From contig NZ_CP147251.1 of assembly GCF_017426705.2 (NCBI RefSeq), positions 62,001 through 126,000 of the forward strand: a stretch of DNA of 64,000 bases. The letters are read 5' to 3'. The first letter of the stretch is position 1. The number at the start of each line of letters is the position of its first letter. A model generated the notes under the pieces. It ran no database searches and was not told where the DNA came from. It saw nothing but the letters and a program-made list of their open reading frames with translations. The position numbers were made by a program, and so were the translations under genes. Shown piece after piece: positions 1 to 8,957 of this stretch. Origin of the DNA: Enterococcus sp. DIV2402 (GTDB lineage Bacteria; Bacillota; Bacilli; Lactobacillales; Enterococcaceae).

Positions 1-153
1 CATAAAATCCGCAGTTGTTCCCATAAACTGATATTGATAGGATTCTTCCTTCAAATGACCTTCCGCATGCAACATTTCTGTTTTTGAGCGCAAAAAAGTA
101 TATTCTGAATCAACTAGCACACCATCCATATCAAAAATAATAGTCGTAATCAT
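1..153 (-). CDS. HAD-superfamily hydrolase (N-terminal part; runs off the window)
   Basis: The ATG at 151-153 opens a reading frame beginning MITTIIFDMDGVLVDSE and running to the window edge, so about 51 residues are visible. The DxDGxLxD motif holds the nucleophile and acid/base aspartates of HAD phosphatases, with a cap as in beta-phosphoglucomutase-like enzymes. The start overlaps the stop of the upstream aldolase-like gene as ATGA, which indicates translational coupling as the last visible gene of the sorbitol operon. A sugar-phosphate phosphatase is the likely role; the substrate cannot be told from the fragment. Confidence 0.85.
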   Translation of the reverse strand, partial: MITTIIFDMDGVLVDSEYTFLRSKTEMLHAEGHLKEESYQYQFMGTTADFM

Positions 154-830
154 TTAGATAGCTCCTTAATCGTTTCAACGGTAAAGTTTTCACGCCAATC
201 ATTATGGAAATCCGTTACAGCTTGTTGAATTGCAGGCATTTTAAATGCTTGAGCAAAAATATCCGGACCTGCAGTTATAGCCTGTGCCCCTCGACGACAA
301 GCTTGGTTAACTTGAGCAATATTTTTGAAGCTAGCTGCTAAAACCTTACTTGTTGCTTTTGTTCGTGCAATTTCTTCAACTAATGCGCCAATCAAATCTG
401 CTGCATCAATATTCAAATTTTCCATGCGATTATAATACGGCGCTAAATAATCAGCACCAGCCGCAATTGCTAAATAACCTTGAAATTCAGTATAAATCGC
501 TGTTGCAGTAATTCGCATTCCTTGTTGTTTTAATTGCTTTATCGCTGTTAAACCCGCTTCATTTACTGGGATTTTAATATAAACTTCTTTCCCCAAATGT
601 TCGATAATTTCATTAGCGTCACTGATAATTTCTTCCGCCGATTCACCTACTACTTGCACGTGTAAACTAGCTGAACCAATGATATCTTGAATCTCTTTTA
701 AGTGTGCGTAAAAATCAATTTTACCTGCTTGTTTAAGAATTGTAGGATTAGAGGTTACTCCTGCTAACGGTAGAATAGCTTGATAATAACGAATTTGTTC
801 TAAATCTACAGTGTCTAACATAAATTCCAT
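150..830 (-). CDS. Transaldolase / fructose-6-phosphate aldolase family protein
   Basis: 226 aa, a TIM-barrel class I aldolase of the small transaldolase (FSA/TalC/MipB) group, whose members are usually 210-230 aa. Visible motifs are TSNPTI at residues 26-31 (phosphate end) and KIPVN with Lys86 as the expected Schiff-base lysine, then TATAIY and AGPDI. It sits downstream of the sorbitol PTS genes and overlaps the HAD gene by 4 nt. Sorbitol-6-phosphate dehydrogenase yields fructose-6-phosphate, so an FSA-type enzyme could cleave it to dihydroxyacetone and glyceraldehyde-3-phosphate, or serve as a transaldolase. The family is clear; the true substrate is not. Confidence 0.85.
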   Translation of the reverse strand: MEFMLDTVDLEQIRYYQAILPLAGVTSNPTILKQAGKIDFYAHLKEIQDIIGSASLHVQVVGESAEEIISDANEIIEHLGKEVYIKIPVNEAGLTAIKQLKQQGMRITATAIYTEFQGYLAIAAGADYLAPYYNRMENLNIDAADLIGALVEEIARTKATSKVLAASFKNIAQVNQACRRGAQAITAGPDIFAQAFKMPAIQQAVTDFHNDWRENFTVETIKELSK

Positions 831-851
831 TTTTCGTCTCCTCCATTCGAA

Positions 852-877
852 AGTCTGGATAGAGTTCTACCCAGACT
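852..877 (-). other. Intercistronic hairpin between PTS IIA and aldolase genes
   Basis: A 7-bp arm (AGTCTGG / CCAGACT) is extended by a second short pairing (TAGA/TCTA). In the direction of the operon there is no good U-tract after it, so it is more likely an RNA-processing or partial-termination element that adjusts the level of the two distal genes than a full terminator. Confidence 0.4.
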
Positions 878-883
878 AATTTT

Positions 884-1240
884 TTATTGAATACGAATTG
901 TACTGCTAATGCTAATTTCTGGCATTGGTTTATCTTCAACATACAATGTTCCTGGTAATTCTGGGGTTGTGGAGCCATCAAATTTAATGGTAATGTGTCC
1001 TAAACTTTCTAAATTTGATAAAACAACATCGCCCACCGAAGTAATTTGATAGTGTTGCTGATCAATCACCAATTCTTGTGTAGTAGTAATAGCACCCTCG
1101 ACTGGATTAACCTCAATATTATAGCAATAATCGGCTAATGTCTCTGGGGCATCTTTACCAAATAAAATCACCATTTTCTCTTCTTTAAATAATTCTGCTT
1201 CTGGTCCAATGGAAAGAACCGTGGTAGTAAATACTGACAT
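884..1240 (-). CDS. srlB: PTS glucitol/sorbitol transporter subunit IIA
   Basis: 118 aa, the full usual length of the cytoplasmic glucitol-family IIA. It accepts phosphate from HPr and passes it to the IIB domain of SrlE. The sequence matches the family throughout (VILFGKDAPETLADYC near residue 24, then the central GDVVLSNLESLGHITIKFDG block). A strong AGGAGG-type site precedes the ATG at 1240. It lies between the IIBC gene and the aldolase gene in the sorbitol operon, in the gut order IIC-IIBC-IIA. Confidence 0.95.
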   Translation of the reverse strand: MSVFTTTVLSIGPEAELFKEEKMVILFGKDAPETLADYCYNIEVNPVEGAITTTQELVIDQQHYQITSVGDVVLSNLESLGHITIKFDGSTTPELPGTLYVEDKPMPEISISSTIRIQ

Positions 1241-1264
1241 TACTTCTCCTCCTAAAAAACGAAA

Positions 1265-2263
1265 TTAACTGTACAAACCAAAACTTGCTAACCATGCAAC
1301 GACAACACGTGGTACTCCGTTTAAGAAACGAGAGTATAAAACAGCTGGCACACCAACTTCAACTGTTTCTGCTTCAGCTTCTTCTAATCCCAAACCAACA
1401 GGGATAAAGTCACAAGCATTTTGAGTATTAATCGCAAACAATGCAGGTAAAGCTAGCTGTGGTGGAATATTGCCTTTACCGATTTCCACACCAATTAAGG
1501 TTCCGATAACTTGGCTGATAACTGCTCCAGGGCCTAATAAAGGGGATAAAAATGGCAAGGAACACACAAAACCAATAATAATCAATCCAAGCACATTGCC
1601 AGCTAATGGTGCCATAATATTAGCAAAGAAGTTCCCAATTCCTGAGCCTTGAATTACTCCAATCAATAGTGATACAAAGGCCATAAATGGAATAACCGTG
1701 TGAATCATGGTCTGAACACCTTCGCGGGCTGATTGATTAAAGGTTGCAACAACTTTCCCTGCACCCATCCCTATTTTAGCAATGAAGTTTTGTTGTTCAG
1801 CTTTTTGTTCAGTAATTTTTTTACTTGTATCATATTTAAATTCACGTTTTGGCTCTGTTTCAGTCGCTGATACAGTCTGTGTTTGTTCTTCTGTTGCTAA
1901 TGAAATTTGCGCATTACTAACCGCTGATACATAAATATCTTCATTGATATATTGTGCTAAAGGACCACTCTTTCCAGTTGGCACAATATTAATCGTTGGA
2001 ATTCCTTTTTTAGGATAAATCCCACAACGTAATGTACCTCCACAATCAATAATGGCTAAAGCGATTTCATCATCAGGAATAGAAGTTTTGAATCCATTAA
2101 CAGCTTCCATTCCAGTTAATTCAACAATTTTATCCACAATAGCTGGTTTTTCACCACCACCAGTGATATAAATAAATTTATGTTTTGCTTCTGTCGGTGT
2201 AATTACCAAAGGACCACCGTATCCTCCATTACCTTTTACTACTCGAATACTATTATAAGCCAT
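1265..2263 (-). CDS. srlE: PTS glucitol/sorbitol transporter subunit IIB(C)
   Basis: 332 aa. The N-terminal ~150 residues are the glucitol-family IIB domain: [17 protein letters not shown] and then [17 protein letters not shown], whose first Cys is the expected phosphorylation site. After a Gln/Glu/Thr-rich linker (about 125-160) comes a hydrophobic membrane domain with four to five segments, including [19 protein letters not shown] and [14 protein letters not shown]. With SrlA it forms the channel that takes up sorbitol and releases sorbitol-6-phosphate. Confidence 0.95.
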   Translation of the reverse strand: MAYNSIRVVKGNGGYGGPLVITPTEAKHKFIYITGGGEKPAIVDKIVELTGMEAVNGFKTSIPDDEIALAIIDCGGTLRCGIYPKKGIPTINIVPTGKSGPLAQYINEDIYVSAVSNAQISLATEEQTQTVSATETEPKREFKYDTSKKITEQKAEQQNFIAKIGMGAGKVVATFNQSAREGVQTMIHTVIPFMAFVSLLIGVIQGSGIGNFFANIMAPLAGNVLGLIIIGFVCSLPFLSPLLGPGAVISQVIGTLIGVEIGKGNIPPQLALPALFAINTQNACDFIPVGLGLEEAEAETVEVGVPAVLYSRFLNGVPRVVVAWLASFGLYS

Positions 2264-2278
2264 TTTCCTTACCCCTTT

Positions 2279-2833
2279 CTAGTCTAATGTCGCTTTTACT
2301 GTTTTGCTAAGCGTAATTCCTTGCTGTTTGCATACATAAGCTGTGGTAAAGTCAGTTACCCAACCACCGATAAAGTTCATTACAATCCCAACAAACATAT
2401 AACGGATTGCTAATTCCATCGAATTTAAGCCTAAGGTCGTAATACCTTGTGCAATCCCTAACCAAACAAATAATTCTCCAGGATTGATATGCGGGAAAAC
2501 ACCATTACTCGTATGACAGAATTGAGCTTGTGCGGCATAATAACTTGGTTTATAGTACTCTGGTAAAAAGCGTGCCATCGTAAATGACATCGGATTTCCT
2601 AACATAAATGCAGATAAAAATGGTAAAACAAGATAACGCGTGAATGGATTTTTGGCTGAAAGTTTGGCAACCTTTGTCACACGTTCTTCTCCTAAAAAGG
2701 CAATTAAGGTGTTCATTGCTACCATTAACATTAAAACAACAGGTACAATGCCTGTCATCCATGAAATAAATGTCTCCGCCCCTGTTTGAAACAGACTCAT
2801 AAACCCTTCCGCAAATTTAGTAATATACTCCAT
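2279..2833 (-). CDS. srlA: PTS glucitol/sorbitol transporter subunit IIC
   Basis: 184 aa integral membrane protein, normal length for glucitol IIC. It begins MEYITKFAEGFMSLFQTGAETFISWMTG and has membrane segments near 25-45, 65-85, 120-140 and 150-165; the conserved block NPMSFTMARFLPEYYKPSYYAAQAQFCH is characteristic. Its start overlaps the stop of the upstream gutM by one base (TAATG), so the genes are translationally coupled. It pairs with the C half of SrlE. Confidence 0.95.
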   Translation of the reverse strand: MEYITKFAEGFMSLFQTGAETFISWMTGIVPVVLMLMVAMNTLIAFLGEERVTKVAKLSAKNPFTRYLVLPFLSAFMLGNPMSFTMARFLPEYYKPSYYAAQAQFCHTSNGVFPHINPGELFVWLGIAQGITTLGLNSMELAIRYMFVGIVMNFIGGWVTDFTTAYVCKQQGITLSKTVKATLD

Positions 2834-3318
2834 TACTCAACACTCCTTTTCATTTTTGATTGAATTTGATTTTTCCATAATTGTAACTGGATTTTTGTTC
2901 CAGCTAATGGTGATAACGGTTGTTCCTCTTGATAATTCCCCATTTCAACTCGTAAATAAATTTCACGGGCATTCTCCATCGCTTGCTGAATAAGTTTATT
3001 TTCTTGACGAACCAGAGGATGGTATTTATCCATATAATGAATGTCTTCACCGATATATGCAGATAACTCATGAAATTTTGCTAATACAGTCACCCCTTGC
3101 ATTTTACGCGCATCTAAAATTTCACCCTTTTTATTGACTGCAAAAAGGACAATTGTTCCTGCCTTAACTTTGCCAGCTCGTCGACCAATCGCAACTTTTC
3201 CTTTTCGTCGTAACTCTTGATACGTTTGATTAAAATGTTTGATTTGTTTCATGCCTAGCACTACTTGTAATAAATACGCACCGATTACGAATGTACCAAA
3301 TATATAGATAAAACTCAT
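2833..3318 (-). CDS. gutM: Glucitol operon activator GutM
   Basis: 161 aa when started at the ATG at 3316-3318. The frame continues upstream for 20 more codons, but the ATG forms an ATGA overlap with the gutR stop and gives the conserved GutM beginning MSFIYIFGTFVIGAYLLQ. One N-terminal membrane segment (residues 2-22) is followed by a basic cytoplasmic domain with GRRAGKVKAGTIVLFAV. In E. coli GutM is an auxiliary activator of the gut operon; its mechanism is poorly known. The place between gutR and the PTS genes is the classical one. Confidence 0.9.
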   Translation of the reverse strand: MSFIYIFGTFVIGAYLLQVVLGMKQIKHFNQTYQELRRKGKVAIGRRAGKVKAGTIVLFAVNKKGEILDARKMQGVTVLAKFHELSAYIGEDIHYMDKYHPLVRQENKLIQQAMENAREIYLRVEMGNYQEEQPLSPLAGTKIQLQLWKNQIQSKMKRSVE

Positions 3319-5177
3319 GCAATAATCCCCTTTCTTCTCATCCAATTTTGCAAGGATGGTAAATCTCTTTGTTGGCAAAGCTCCTGACGCAACGTGGCAT
3401 CGCCCGCCACAGCAAACAATTGATCATATAATTGCAATAATTCTCTTTCTTTACTCATCGTTAATTGCTCTGGAATCCCCAGTAACAAAACGATATCAAC
3501 ATTTCCTGAGGTCGTTTCGAATGTCTCAGGAAAGACGCCCACTGATAAAATAATTTGTGAAGACGCTTGGTTTATCGTGTGTGGAAACGCAATGCCTGAC
3601 TCAAATACCGTTGAATGCTGCGCTTCTCGTTCAAAAATCCGCTGTGAAAATGCTTCATCCACCAATTCATCCTTTTTCAGTGGATCAATCATTTTTGATA
3701 AATTCGTTTCATAGGAATGATTCATCGATAATAATTGAAACCGCAGATGGAGTTGTTGGATGCTTGCTGCGCGAACTTTTTCTGCCCGCTGCCATTCTTT
3801 TCGTAACCAGGTATCATTGAATAAGTTCGTTAATTGGATAACTGGTGTATGGACATCCACATTTTTTAATGGAATGGTTGTAAAGATTGCAAAATATTGG
3901 TTCAAATCACTTTTCTCATACATTTCTTCTGAAAAATGGGTAATACGCACTTCTGGACCTAAAACGCGCTCTAATTGACGACGGATAATTAAAGCCGTTC
4001 CTTTGCCGCTACTGCAAACAACGGCAATTTCTTTTTTATTTTTATCGTTAGGTTGTCGACGTAATGCTAGTTCAAAATAAAAAGTTAAATAACTACACTC
4101 CACAGCTGGTACTTCTCGATGCAAGGATTCGCCTAATGCTTGTAATCCGACTTTCGCTAACTCATAAGCAAACGGATACTGTTTCTCAATTTCCCCATAA
4201 AACAAATCTTGTAATTCCACCCGAAAGACTAAACGATTAATCATATACATCAGATGTTCTTTCATTTCATAAAAAAGTCGATCTTCTTCAATATCCACTA
4301 CTAATACCTGATGAATTTTTTGAAGCATGAGGCAAAAATAATTTTTTAATTGCTCCTCATTGGCTACGTTTTTTTCTCGCAAATCAGTGGCACTCATATT
4401 AAACGGAAAGGCAATAAAAGCTTGCTCTAATTGACTTAGCGTGACGTTATATGTTACTTCTAAATGATAGATTAGCTGCTCAATCCGTTCATGATGTTGG
4501 ACATCATTAGTGTACGATTCAGGTAAAGTGGCTAGTAAGTTGCCACTCAACACACGTTGTAAAACAATCGAAACGACTTTTTGCAATAACTGACCATGAC
4601 TCTTAATCATTCCTGAAGTTTGGGTCATTTCTTGAAGTAACTTTTTGGTTTCTTCTGTTAAGAACGTTTCTGCAAAATATTCTTGAACATAATAGATATG
4701 CAACAACCGTAATTCGAATTCGTCACCGACAATTTGCATGCCTCGATTGGGTGTCCCGTTGACTGTCACTGCAAAGGATTCAATACGACGTTTCATACTA
4801 CGAATGTCTTTCACAACTGTTCCTCGACTCACACCAAGTTCTTCTGATAAATCATCCATCAAAACAAAATCATCGGCTTCAATTAAACGTTGAATAATAA
4901 AAGCCACACGCTTACTGGATGAATTAAAATCGCTTTGCTTTTTCAAACTGCCCGCCATGATAACGTCAAATTGGTCATAGTGTTGAATTTCAATATGAAA
5001 TTCATTATTTTTTTGTACAATCATCGCAATATCTAATAATTCTTCGTTCAGCGTTTCAATACTTTTTCGTACTGTTTGTGGACTCATTGCCAGCTGTTTC
5101 TGTAATTCTGTTAGACTCATTTCTTTGTGGGTTACTAGCAATTGTAAAATTTGATACCATCGATTTACTAGTGTCAT
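3315..5177 (-). CDS. gutR: PRD-containing PTS-regulated transcription activator of the sorbitol operon
   Basis: 620 aa, BglG/MtlR-type. Order of parts: DeoR-like helix-turn-helix (about 1-60), a second HTH with LSEELGVSRGTVVKDIRSMKRR (about 100-130), two PRD regions (about 180-400), a GatB-like IIB domain with VVCSSGKGTALIIRR near 385 (Cys is the phospho-site), and a fructose-type IIA domain (about 475-620) with ESGIAFPHTINQA containing the expected phospho-His. Such proteins read PTS phosphorylation state to switch the operon on when the sugar is present. A GGGGGG ribosome site precedes the ATG. It is the second gene of the operon. Confidence 0.92.
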   Translation of the reverse strand: MTLVNRWYQILQLLVTHKEMSLTELQKQLAMSPQTVRKSIETLNEELLDIAMIVQKNNEFHIEIQHYDQFDVIMAGSLKKQSDFNSSSKRVAFIIQRLIEADDFVLMDDLSEELGVSRGTVVKDIRSMKRRIESFAVTVNGTPNRGMQIVGDEFELRLLHIYYVQEYFAETFLTEETKKLLQEMTQTSGMIKSHGQLLQKVVSIVLQRVLSGNLLATLPESYTNDVQHHERIEQLIYHLEVTYNVTLSQLEQAFIAFPFNMSATDLREKNVANEEQLKNYFCLMLQKIHQVLVVDIEEDRLFYEMKEHLMYMINRLVFRVELQDLFYGEIEKQYPFAYELAKVGLQALGESLHREVPAVECSYLTFYFELALRRQPNDKNKKEIAVVCSSGKGTALIIRRQLERVLGPEVRITHFSEEMYEKSDLNQYFAIFTTIPLKNVDVHTPVIQLTNLFNDTWLRKEWQRAEKVRAASIQQLHLRFQLLSMNHSYETNLSKMIDPLKKDELVDEAFSQRIFEREAQHSTVFESGIAFPHTINQASSQIILSVGVFPETFETTSGNVDIVLLLGIPEQLTMSKERELLQLYDQLFAVAGDATLRQELCQQRDLPSLQNWMRRKGIIA

Positions 5178-5192
5178 TGGTCCCCCCCACTT

Positions 5193-5993
5193 CTATCCTC
5201 TAGTTTTACCTCCAGCTACATTGGTAGTGACACCTGTAATATAGCTTGCTCGGTCGGATAAATAATAACATACTAGATCAGCAACCTCATGTAATTTACC
5301 GCTACGTCCCAATGGAATCGTACTTGTTTTAGCATATCCTGCACGTAACTCGTCTACCGTAATTCCGCGAGTGTAGGCTAATGCCTCTTCATACGCCAAT
5401 GTTCGTAAACCGGTCTCTTCCATGATTCCAGGCGCAATTCCTACGACACGTACGTTTGATTTGCCTAATTCTTTTGCCCAGGAACGAGTATAACTATTAA
5501 CCGCCGCTTTTGTAGCAGCATACGCGCTTTGTCCCTCAGAACCTTCTAAACCAGATTCAGAAGACATGTTTATAATAACACCTGCTTGTTTTTCTACTAA
5601 GACACGACCGACTGCTTGACTCATCAAATATAATCCTTTTTGATTAATCGCAATAATTTTATCAAACACAGCGTCTGATAATTCATATTGTCCATGCGCT
5701 ACTTTTTTATCTACTAACAAACGAGGAATATTAATCCCCGCATTGTTGACCAAGCCATCAATCGTGCCAAAACGTTCCAATACTTTTGCAACACCTGCTT
5801 CAACTGCTTCACGAGAAGTCACATCAACTTTCACAAATAATAGTTGCTCATTGTTTAAATCCGAATCTGCAATGTCAAAGTTTGCAACATTGACATTTTG
5901 TGCCAATAAGCTTTCAACAATGCTTTTCCCAATACCTGAAGATCCTCCTGTTACAATGACTGTTTTTCCGCTAATGTTTAACCAATCTGTCAT
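5193..5993 (-). CDS. srlD: Sorbitol-6-phosphate 2-dehydrogenase (SDR family)
   Basis: 266 aa short-chain dehydrogenase: NAD-binding TGGSSGIGKS near residue 16, NNAG near 85, catalytic Ser in INMSSESG and YAATK (Tyr-x-x-x-Lys) near 155. It would oxidise sorbitol-6-phosphate from the PTS to fructose-6-phosphate. A GTG lies three codons upstream, but AGGAGTG is then directly abutting; from the ATG at 5991-5993 the same AGGAGTG is spaced 6 nt, so the ATG is preferred. First gene of the sorbitol operon, directly behind its promoter and cre site. SDR assignment is certain; substrate is from context. Confidence 0.92.
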   Translation of the reverse strand: MTDWLNISGKTVIVTGGSSGIGKSIVESLLAQNVNVANFDIADSDLNNEQLLFVKVDVTSREAVEAGVAKVLERFGTIDGLVNNAGINIPRLLVDKKVAHGQYELSDAVFDKIIAINQKGLYLMSQAVGRVLVEKQAGVIINMSSESGLEGSEGQSAYAATKAAVNSYTRSWAKELGKSNVRVVGIAPGIMEETGLRTLAYEEALAYTRGITVDELRAGYAKTSTIPLGRSGKLHEVADLVCYYLSDRASYITGVTTNVAGGKTRG

Positions 5994-6012
5994 GTGTTTC
6001 ACTCCTATCTGT

Positions 6013-6031
6013 TGTTTACGCTTTCAGTATA
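6013..6031 (-). promoter_or_regulatory. cre site and -10 element of the sorbitol operon
   Basis: Read on the minus strand, 6026-6031 is TATACT, a good -10, with only a poor -35. Immediately downstream, 6013-6026 reads TGAAAGCGTAAACA, which differs from the CcpA cre consensus TGWAANCGNTNWCA at one position. A cre overlapping the end of the -10 and the start of the transcript indicates catabolite repression of sorbitol use. The weak -35 fits dependence on the activator GutR. Confidence 0.65.
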
Positions 6032-6101
6032 GTAGGATTTGTGAAAAAATTAAGACAGACTTTTTTTAGGTGTTGAAAAAAAATCTGTACTAATTCAATA
6101 A

Positions 6102-6138
6102 CAAAAAAAATAAGAGTCTTCCAAATGGAAGACTCTTA
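6102..6138 (-). terminator. Rho-independent terminator after the amidohydrolase gene
   Basis: A 13-bp perfect stem (TAAGAGTCTTCCA at 6111-6123 with its complement at 6126-6138, 2-nt loop) is followed on the minus strand by a U-run (A-run at 6102-6110). It ends the met/amidohydrolase transcription unit before the sorbitol promoter. Confidence 0.9.
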
Positions 6139-6150
6139 AGAGAAATTTCA

Positions 6151-7359
6151 TTAGTTTCCTTTAGCTAAACTTGCTTGATGATCGACTTTGATTTTTTCTA
6201 ACAATTCAGGTTCTTCAATCAAATCTAATGCTGTTTTGGCTAATAATTCTGCTGCGATTGCAATTGAATTCAAGCCTTTTTCACTACGAGACGCTGCTTT
6301 AAATTCAATTGAATGACCAGCAATGTAGTCGTCAGAAATTGAAACAGTTGGTTGAATGGTAGGAATGACTTGACTCACATTCCCAACATCTGATGAACCA
6401 AAACTTGCACGGACAGCGTCATCAATTTCATCTGCCGGGACACCCGCTACTTGTGCATGACTAAAGAAAATATCATCAAATGATGGTGTAATGACAATAT
6501 CATCTACCGAATTTTGGAATAAACCAAATTCATAGGTAGCTCCTGTTGATAAAGCCGCTGCTTTTACGATATTTTCGACTTTTGCATACACATCATTTAA
6601 TGTGGCACGATTGGCAGCACGTAAATAAAAACGTCCAGCTGCATATTCTGGAATAACGTTAGCAGCCACGCCACCATCCGTAATAATTCCATGAATATTC
6701 ACATCTTTTGGCAAGTACAAACGCAAGCCGTTAATGCCATTGAAGACTTGTAACAATGCCTCTAACGCACTAATTCCTTTTTCAGGTGCGCCAGCAGCAT
6801 GTGAGGCTACACCGTAGAATTTAATGTCTACTGGATCGTTTGCTAAACCATGAGTTGTTTTTGAATAGCGATGCGCAGGATGCACACATAATGCTGCATC
6901 CACATCTTCAAAGAAACCTTCACGAACAAAACTGCCTTTCGCCGAACCATTTTCGCCGCCTTCTTCACCAGGTGTTCCATAGACACGAATTTCGCCACCA
7001 ACTTCATCTACAACTTGTTTTAATGCACTTGCAGCTAATACCGAATACGTACCAAATAAGTTGTGGCCACACGCATGACCAATACCTGGTAGTGCATCAT
7101 ATTCTGCGAGAAATGCCAATGTTGGCCCAGCTTTTTCTGCTTTATAACGGGCATCAAAACCAGTGTGATGTCCAGCAACATCTTTTTTAACCTCAAAACC
7201 TTCTTTTTTCAATTGAGCAATCAATGCATCGGATGAATAAACTTCATAGTTACTTACTTCTGGATGTTCATGAATATCCACCGCTACATCTTTATATTCA
7301 GGCAAACGTTCTTGAATAAACGCTTTGATTGTCGCATATTTTTCTTCTCTTGCTGTCAT
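6151..7359 (-). CDS. M20-family amidohydrolase / peptidase
   Basis: 402 aa metal-dependent hydrolase of the M20D aminoacylase/AbgB group. Visible metal or catalytic blocks: HEHPEVSNYE near 31, EYDALPGIGHACGHNLFG near 87-103, GTPGEEGGENGSA near 129, CVHPAHR near 158, the dimerisation-domain motif ASHAAGAPEKG near 187, and a C-terminal DYIAGHS. It lies 33 nt downstream of metQ, in the same direction and before the operon terminator. It could release methionine from N-acyl or dipeptide forms taken up by the transporter; that is inference from context. Confidence 0.85.
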   Translation of the reverse strand: MTAREEKYATIKAFIQERLPEYKDVAVDIHEHPEVSNYEVYSSDALIAQLKKEGFEVKKDVAGHHTGFDARYKAEKAGPTLAFLAEYDALPGIGHACGHNLFGTYSVLAASALKQVVDEVGGEIRVYGTPGEEGGENGSAKGSFVREGFFEDVDAALCVHPAHRYSKTTHGLANDPVDIKFYGVASHAAGAPEKGISALEALLQVFNGINGLRLYLPKDVNIHGIITDGGVAANVIPEYAAGRFYLRAANRATLNDVYAKVENIVKAAALSTGATYEFGLFQNSVDDIVITPSFDDIFFSHAQVAGVPADEIDDAVRASFGSSDVGNVSQVIPTIQPTVSISDDYIAGHSIEFKAASRSEKGLNSIAIAAELLAKTALDLIEEPELLEKIKVDHQASLAKGN

Positions 7360-7392
7360 ATAGTAATCCTCCTAAGTAGACTAGTTCCTTTT

Positions 7393-8253
7393 TTATTTTG
7401 TACCAAATGTTTCCCAAGCTGGAATGCTTGAACCTTTTGATGTTTCTTCAATAACTTTGGCTGTTTCTTCGGTTTGATAAGCTGCAACCACTTTTTTGTA
7501 CACGTCATTGTCAGCATCTTCTTCACGTGTCGCAATGATATTTACGTATGGACGTGACGTGTCATCTACTGGCTCTAAGTAGATCGCATCTTCGGATGGA
7601 ATGAAACCAGCGTCTACGGCCATTCCGCTATTGATTACTGAAATATCAACATCTTGTAATGCTCGTGCTGTTTGTGACGCTTCTAATTCAGTAATATCTA
7701 AGTTTTTCGAATTTTCAGTAATGTCGGAAACTGTTGGAGCTTGTTTGGCTGCTTCATCCACTTTGATTAAACCTGCTGTTTGTAGTAATAACAATGCACG
7801 TCCACCATTCGTTACATCATTTGGAATCGCAACTTTCGCACCATCTTTTAATTCAGTAATATCTTCAATTTTTTCAGAGTAAATACCCAATGGTGCATTC
7901 ACTGTATTTCCAATTGAAACTAAGTTTGTTCCATGTTCTGCATTGAAATTATCTAAGAAATATTGATGTTGGAAAGAGTTCAAATCAATATCACCATTGG
8001 CTAATGCCGTATTTGGTTGACTATATTCCGTAAATTGAACATACTCTAAATTAATTCCTTCATCTTTCAAACGATCTTTCACGCTATCCCAAACATCAGT
8101 ATCCGCGCCGATTAAACCTAATTTAACTGTCACTTCTTCTTGTTTAGTACTTTCACTGCTCGCACTTTCTTCGGTACTTGCTGGACTACTACATCCTGCT
8201 GCAAATGCTAATACTGCTAAAGCTGCTGTTGTTAATTTCAACCATTTCTTCAT
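7393..8253 (-). CDS. metQ: Methionine ABC transporter substrate-binding lipoprotein
   Basis: 286 aa NlpA/MetQ-family protein. A lipoprotein signal ends LAFAAGC, with Cys21 as the lipidation site, followed by a Ser/Glu-rich linker. The mature domain carries family blocks VKLGLIGADTDVWDSV, NSFQHQYFLDNFN and VAIPNDVTNGGRALLLL. It anchors to the outer face of the membrane and delivers methionine to MetP. Third of the metN-metP-metQ genes controlled by the T-box leader. Confidence 0.93.
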   Translation of the reverse strand: MKKWLKLTTAALAVLAFAAGCSSPASTEESASSESTKQEEVTVKLGLIGADTDVWDSVKDRLKDEGINLEYVQFTEYSQPNTALANGDIDLNSFQHQYFLDNFNAEHGTNLVSIGNTVNAPLGIYSEKIEDITELKDGAKVAIPNDVTNGGRALLLLQTAGLIKVDEAAKQAPTVSDITENSKNLDITELEASQTARALQDVDISVINSGMAVDAGFIPSEDAIYLEPVDDTSRPYVNIIATREEDADNDVYKKVVAAYQTEETAKVIEETSKGSSIPAWETFGTK

Positions 8254-8275
8254 TTGAATTCCCCCATTTTATCAA

Positions 8276-8956
8276 TTAATGACTAATTTTTTTAATAATC
8301 CAATTACTTACTGCTTGGCTGATGAACACTAGAATTAAGATGATAATCATCGCAACCCAGGTAACATCTGTTTGAAAACGATTGTATCCACGCGTAACGG
8401 CTAAGCTTCCTAGACCACCAGCTCCAACCGCTCCGGCCATCGCTGTTAAACCAATTACGTTGATAATTGTTAATGCTGATACACGAATAATTCCTGGTAG
8501 ACCTTCCAATAAATAAACTCGGAAGATAATACCTATTGGACTCGTCCCCATCGCTTCTGCTGCCTCAATGACCCCAGGATCAACTTCTAATAAAGCAATC
8601 TCCACTTGACGAGCAAAAAATGGTACGACTCCGACAATCAATGGTACTAATGCGGCAGTTGCGCCAATGGATGTTCCCACAATCAAGCGAGTTACTCCTA
8701 CTAATAAAGAGAGCAAAATGATAAATGGAATTGAACGAACAATATTGACAATTTTATCTAAAACATTAAAGATAAATAGATTTTCTAAAATTCCCCCTTG
8801 ACGCGTCACCACTAAAATAACCCCAAAGAAAATACCTAGTACACCTGAAACGATTGAAGTAAAAAATGACATGTATAACGTATCAATTGTTGCTTGGACA
8901 AATTCATTAGGAATTTGAATCACATTTGGTAAATATTTTTCTAATAAAGCTTGCAT
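8276..8956 (-). CDS. metP: Methionine ABC transporter permease
   Basis: 226 aa, five predicted membrane segments, MetI/MetP family. The cytoplasmic coupling EAA loop reads EAAEAMGTSPIGIIFRVYLLEGLPGI near residues 135-160, and the C-terminal GAVGAGGLGSLAVTRGYNRF block is typical. It begins two bases after the metN stop, so the pair is tightly coupled. AGGAGGT precedes the ATG. Confidence 0.94.
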   Translation of the reverse strand: MQALLEKYLPNVIQIPNEFVQATIDTLYMSFFTSIVSGVLGIFFGVILVVTRQGGILENLFIFNVLDKIVNIVRSIPFIILLSLLVGVTRLIVGTSIGATAALVPLIVGVVPFFARQVEIALLEVDPGVIEAAEAMGTSPIGIIFRVYLLEGLPGIIRVSALTIINVIGLTAMAGAVGAGGLGSLAVTRGYNRFQTDVTWVAMIIILILVFISQAVSNWIIKKISH

Positions 8957-8957
8957 C

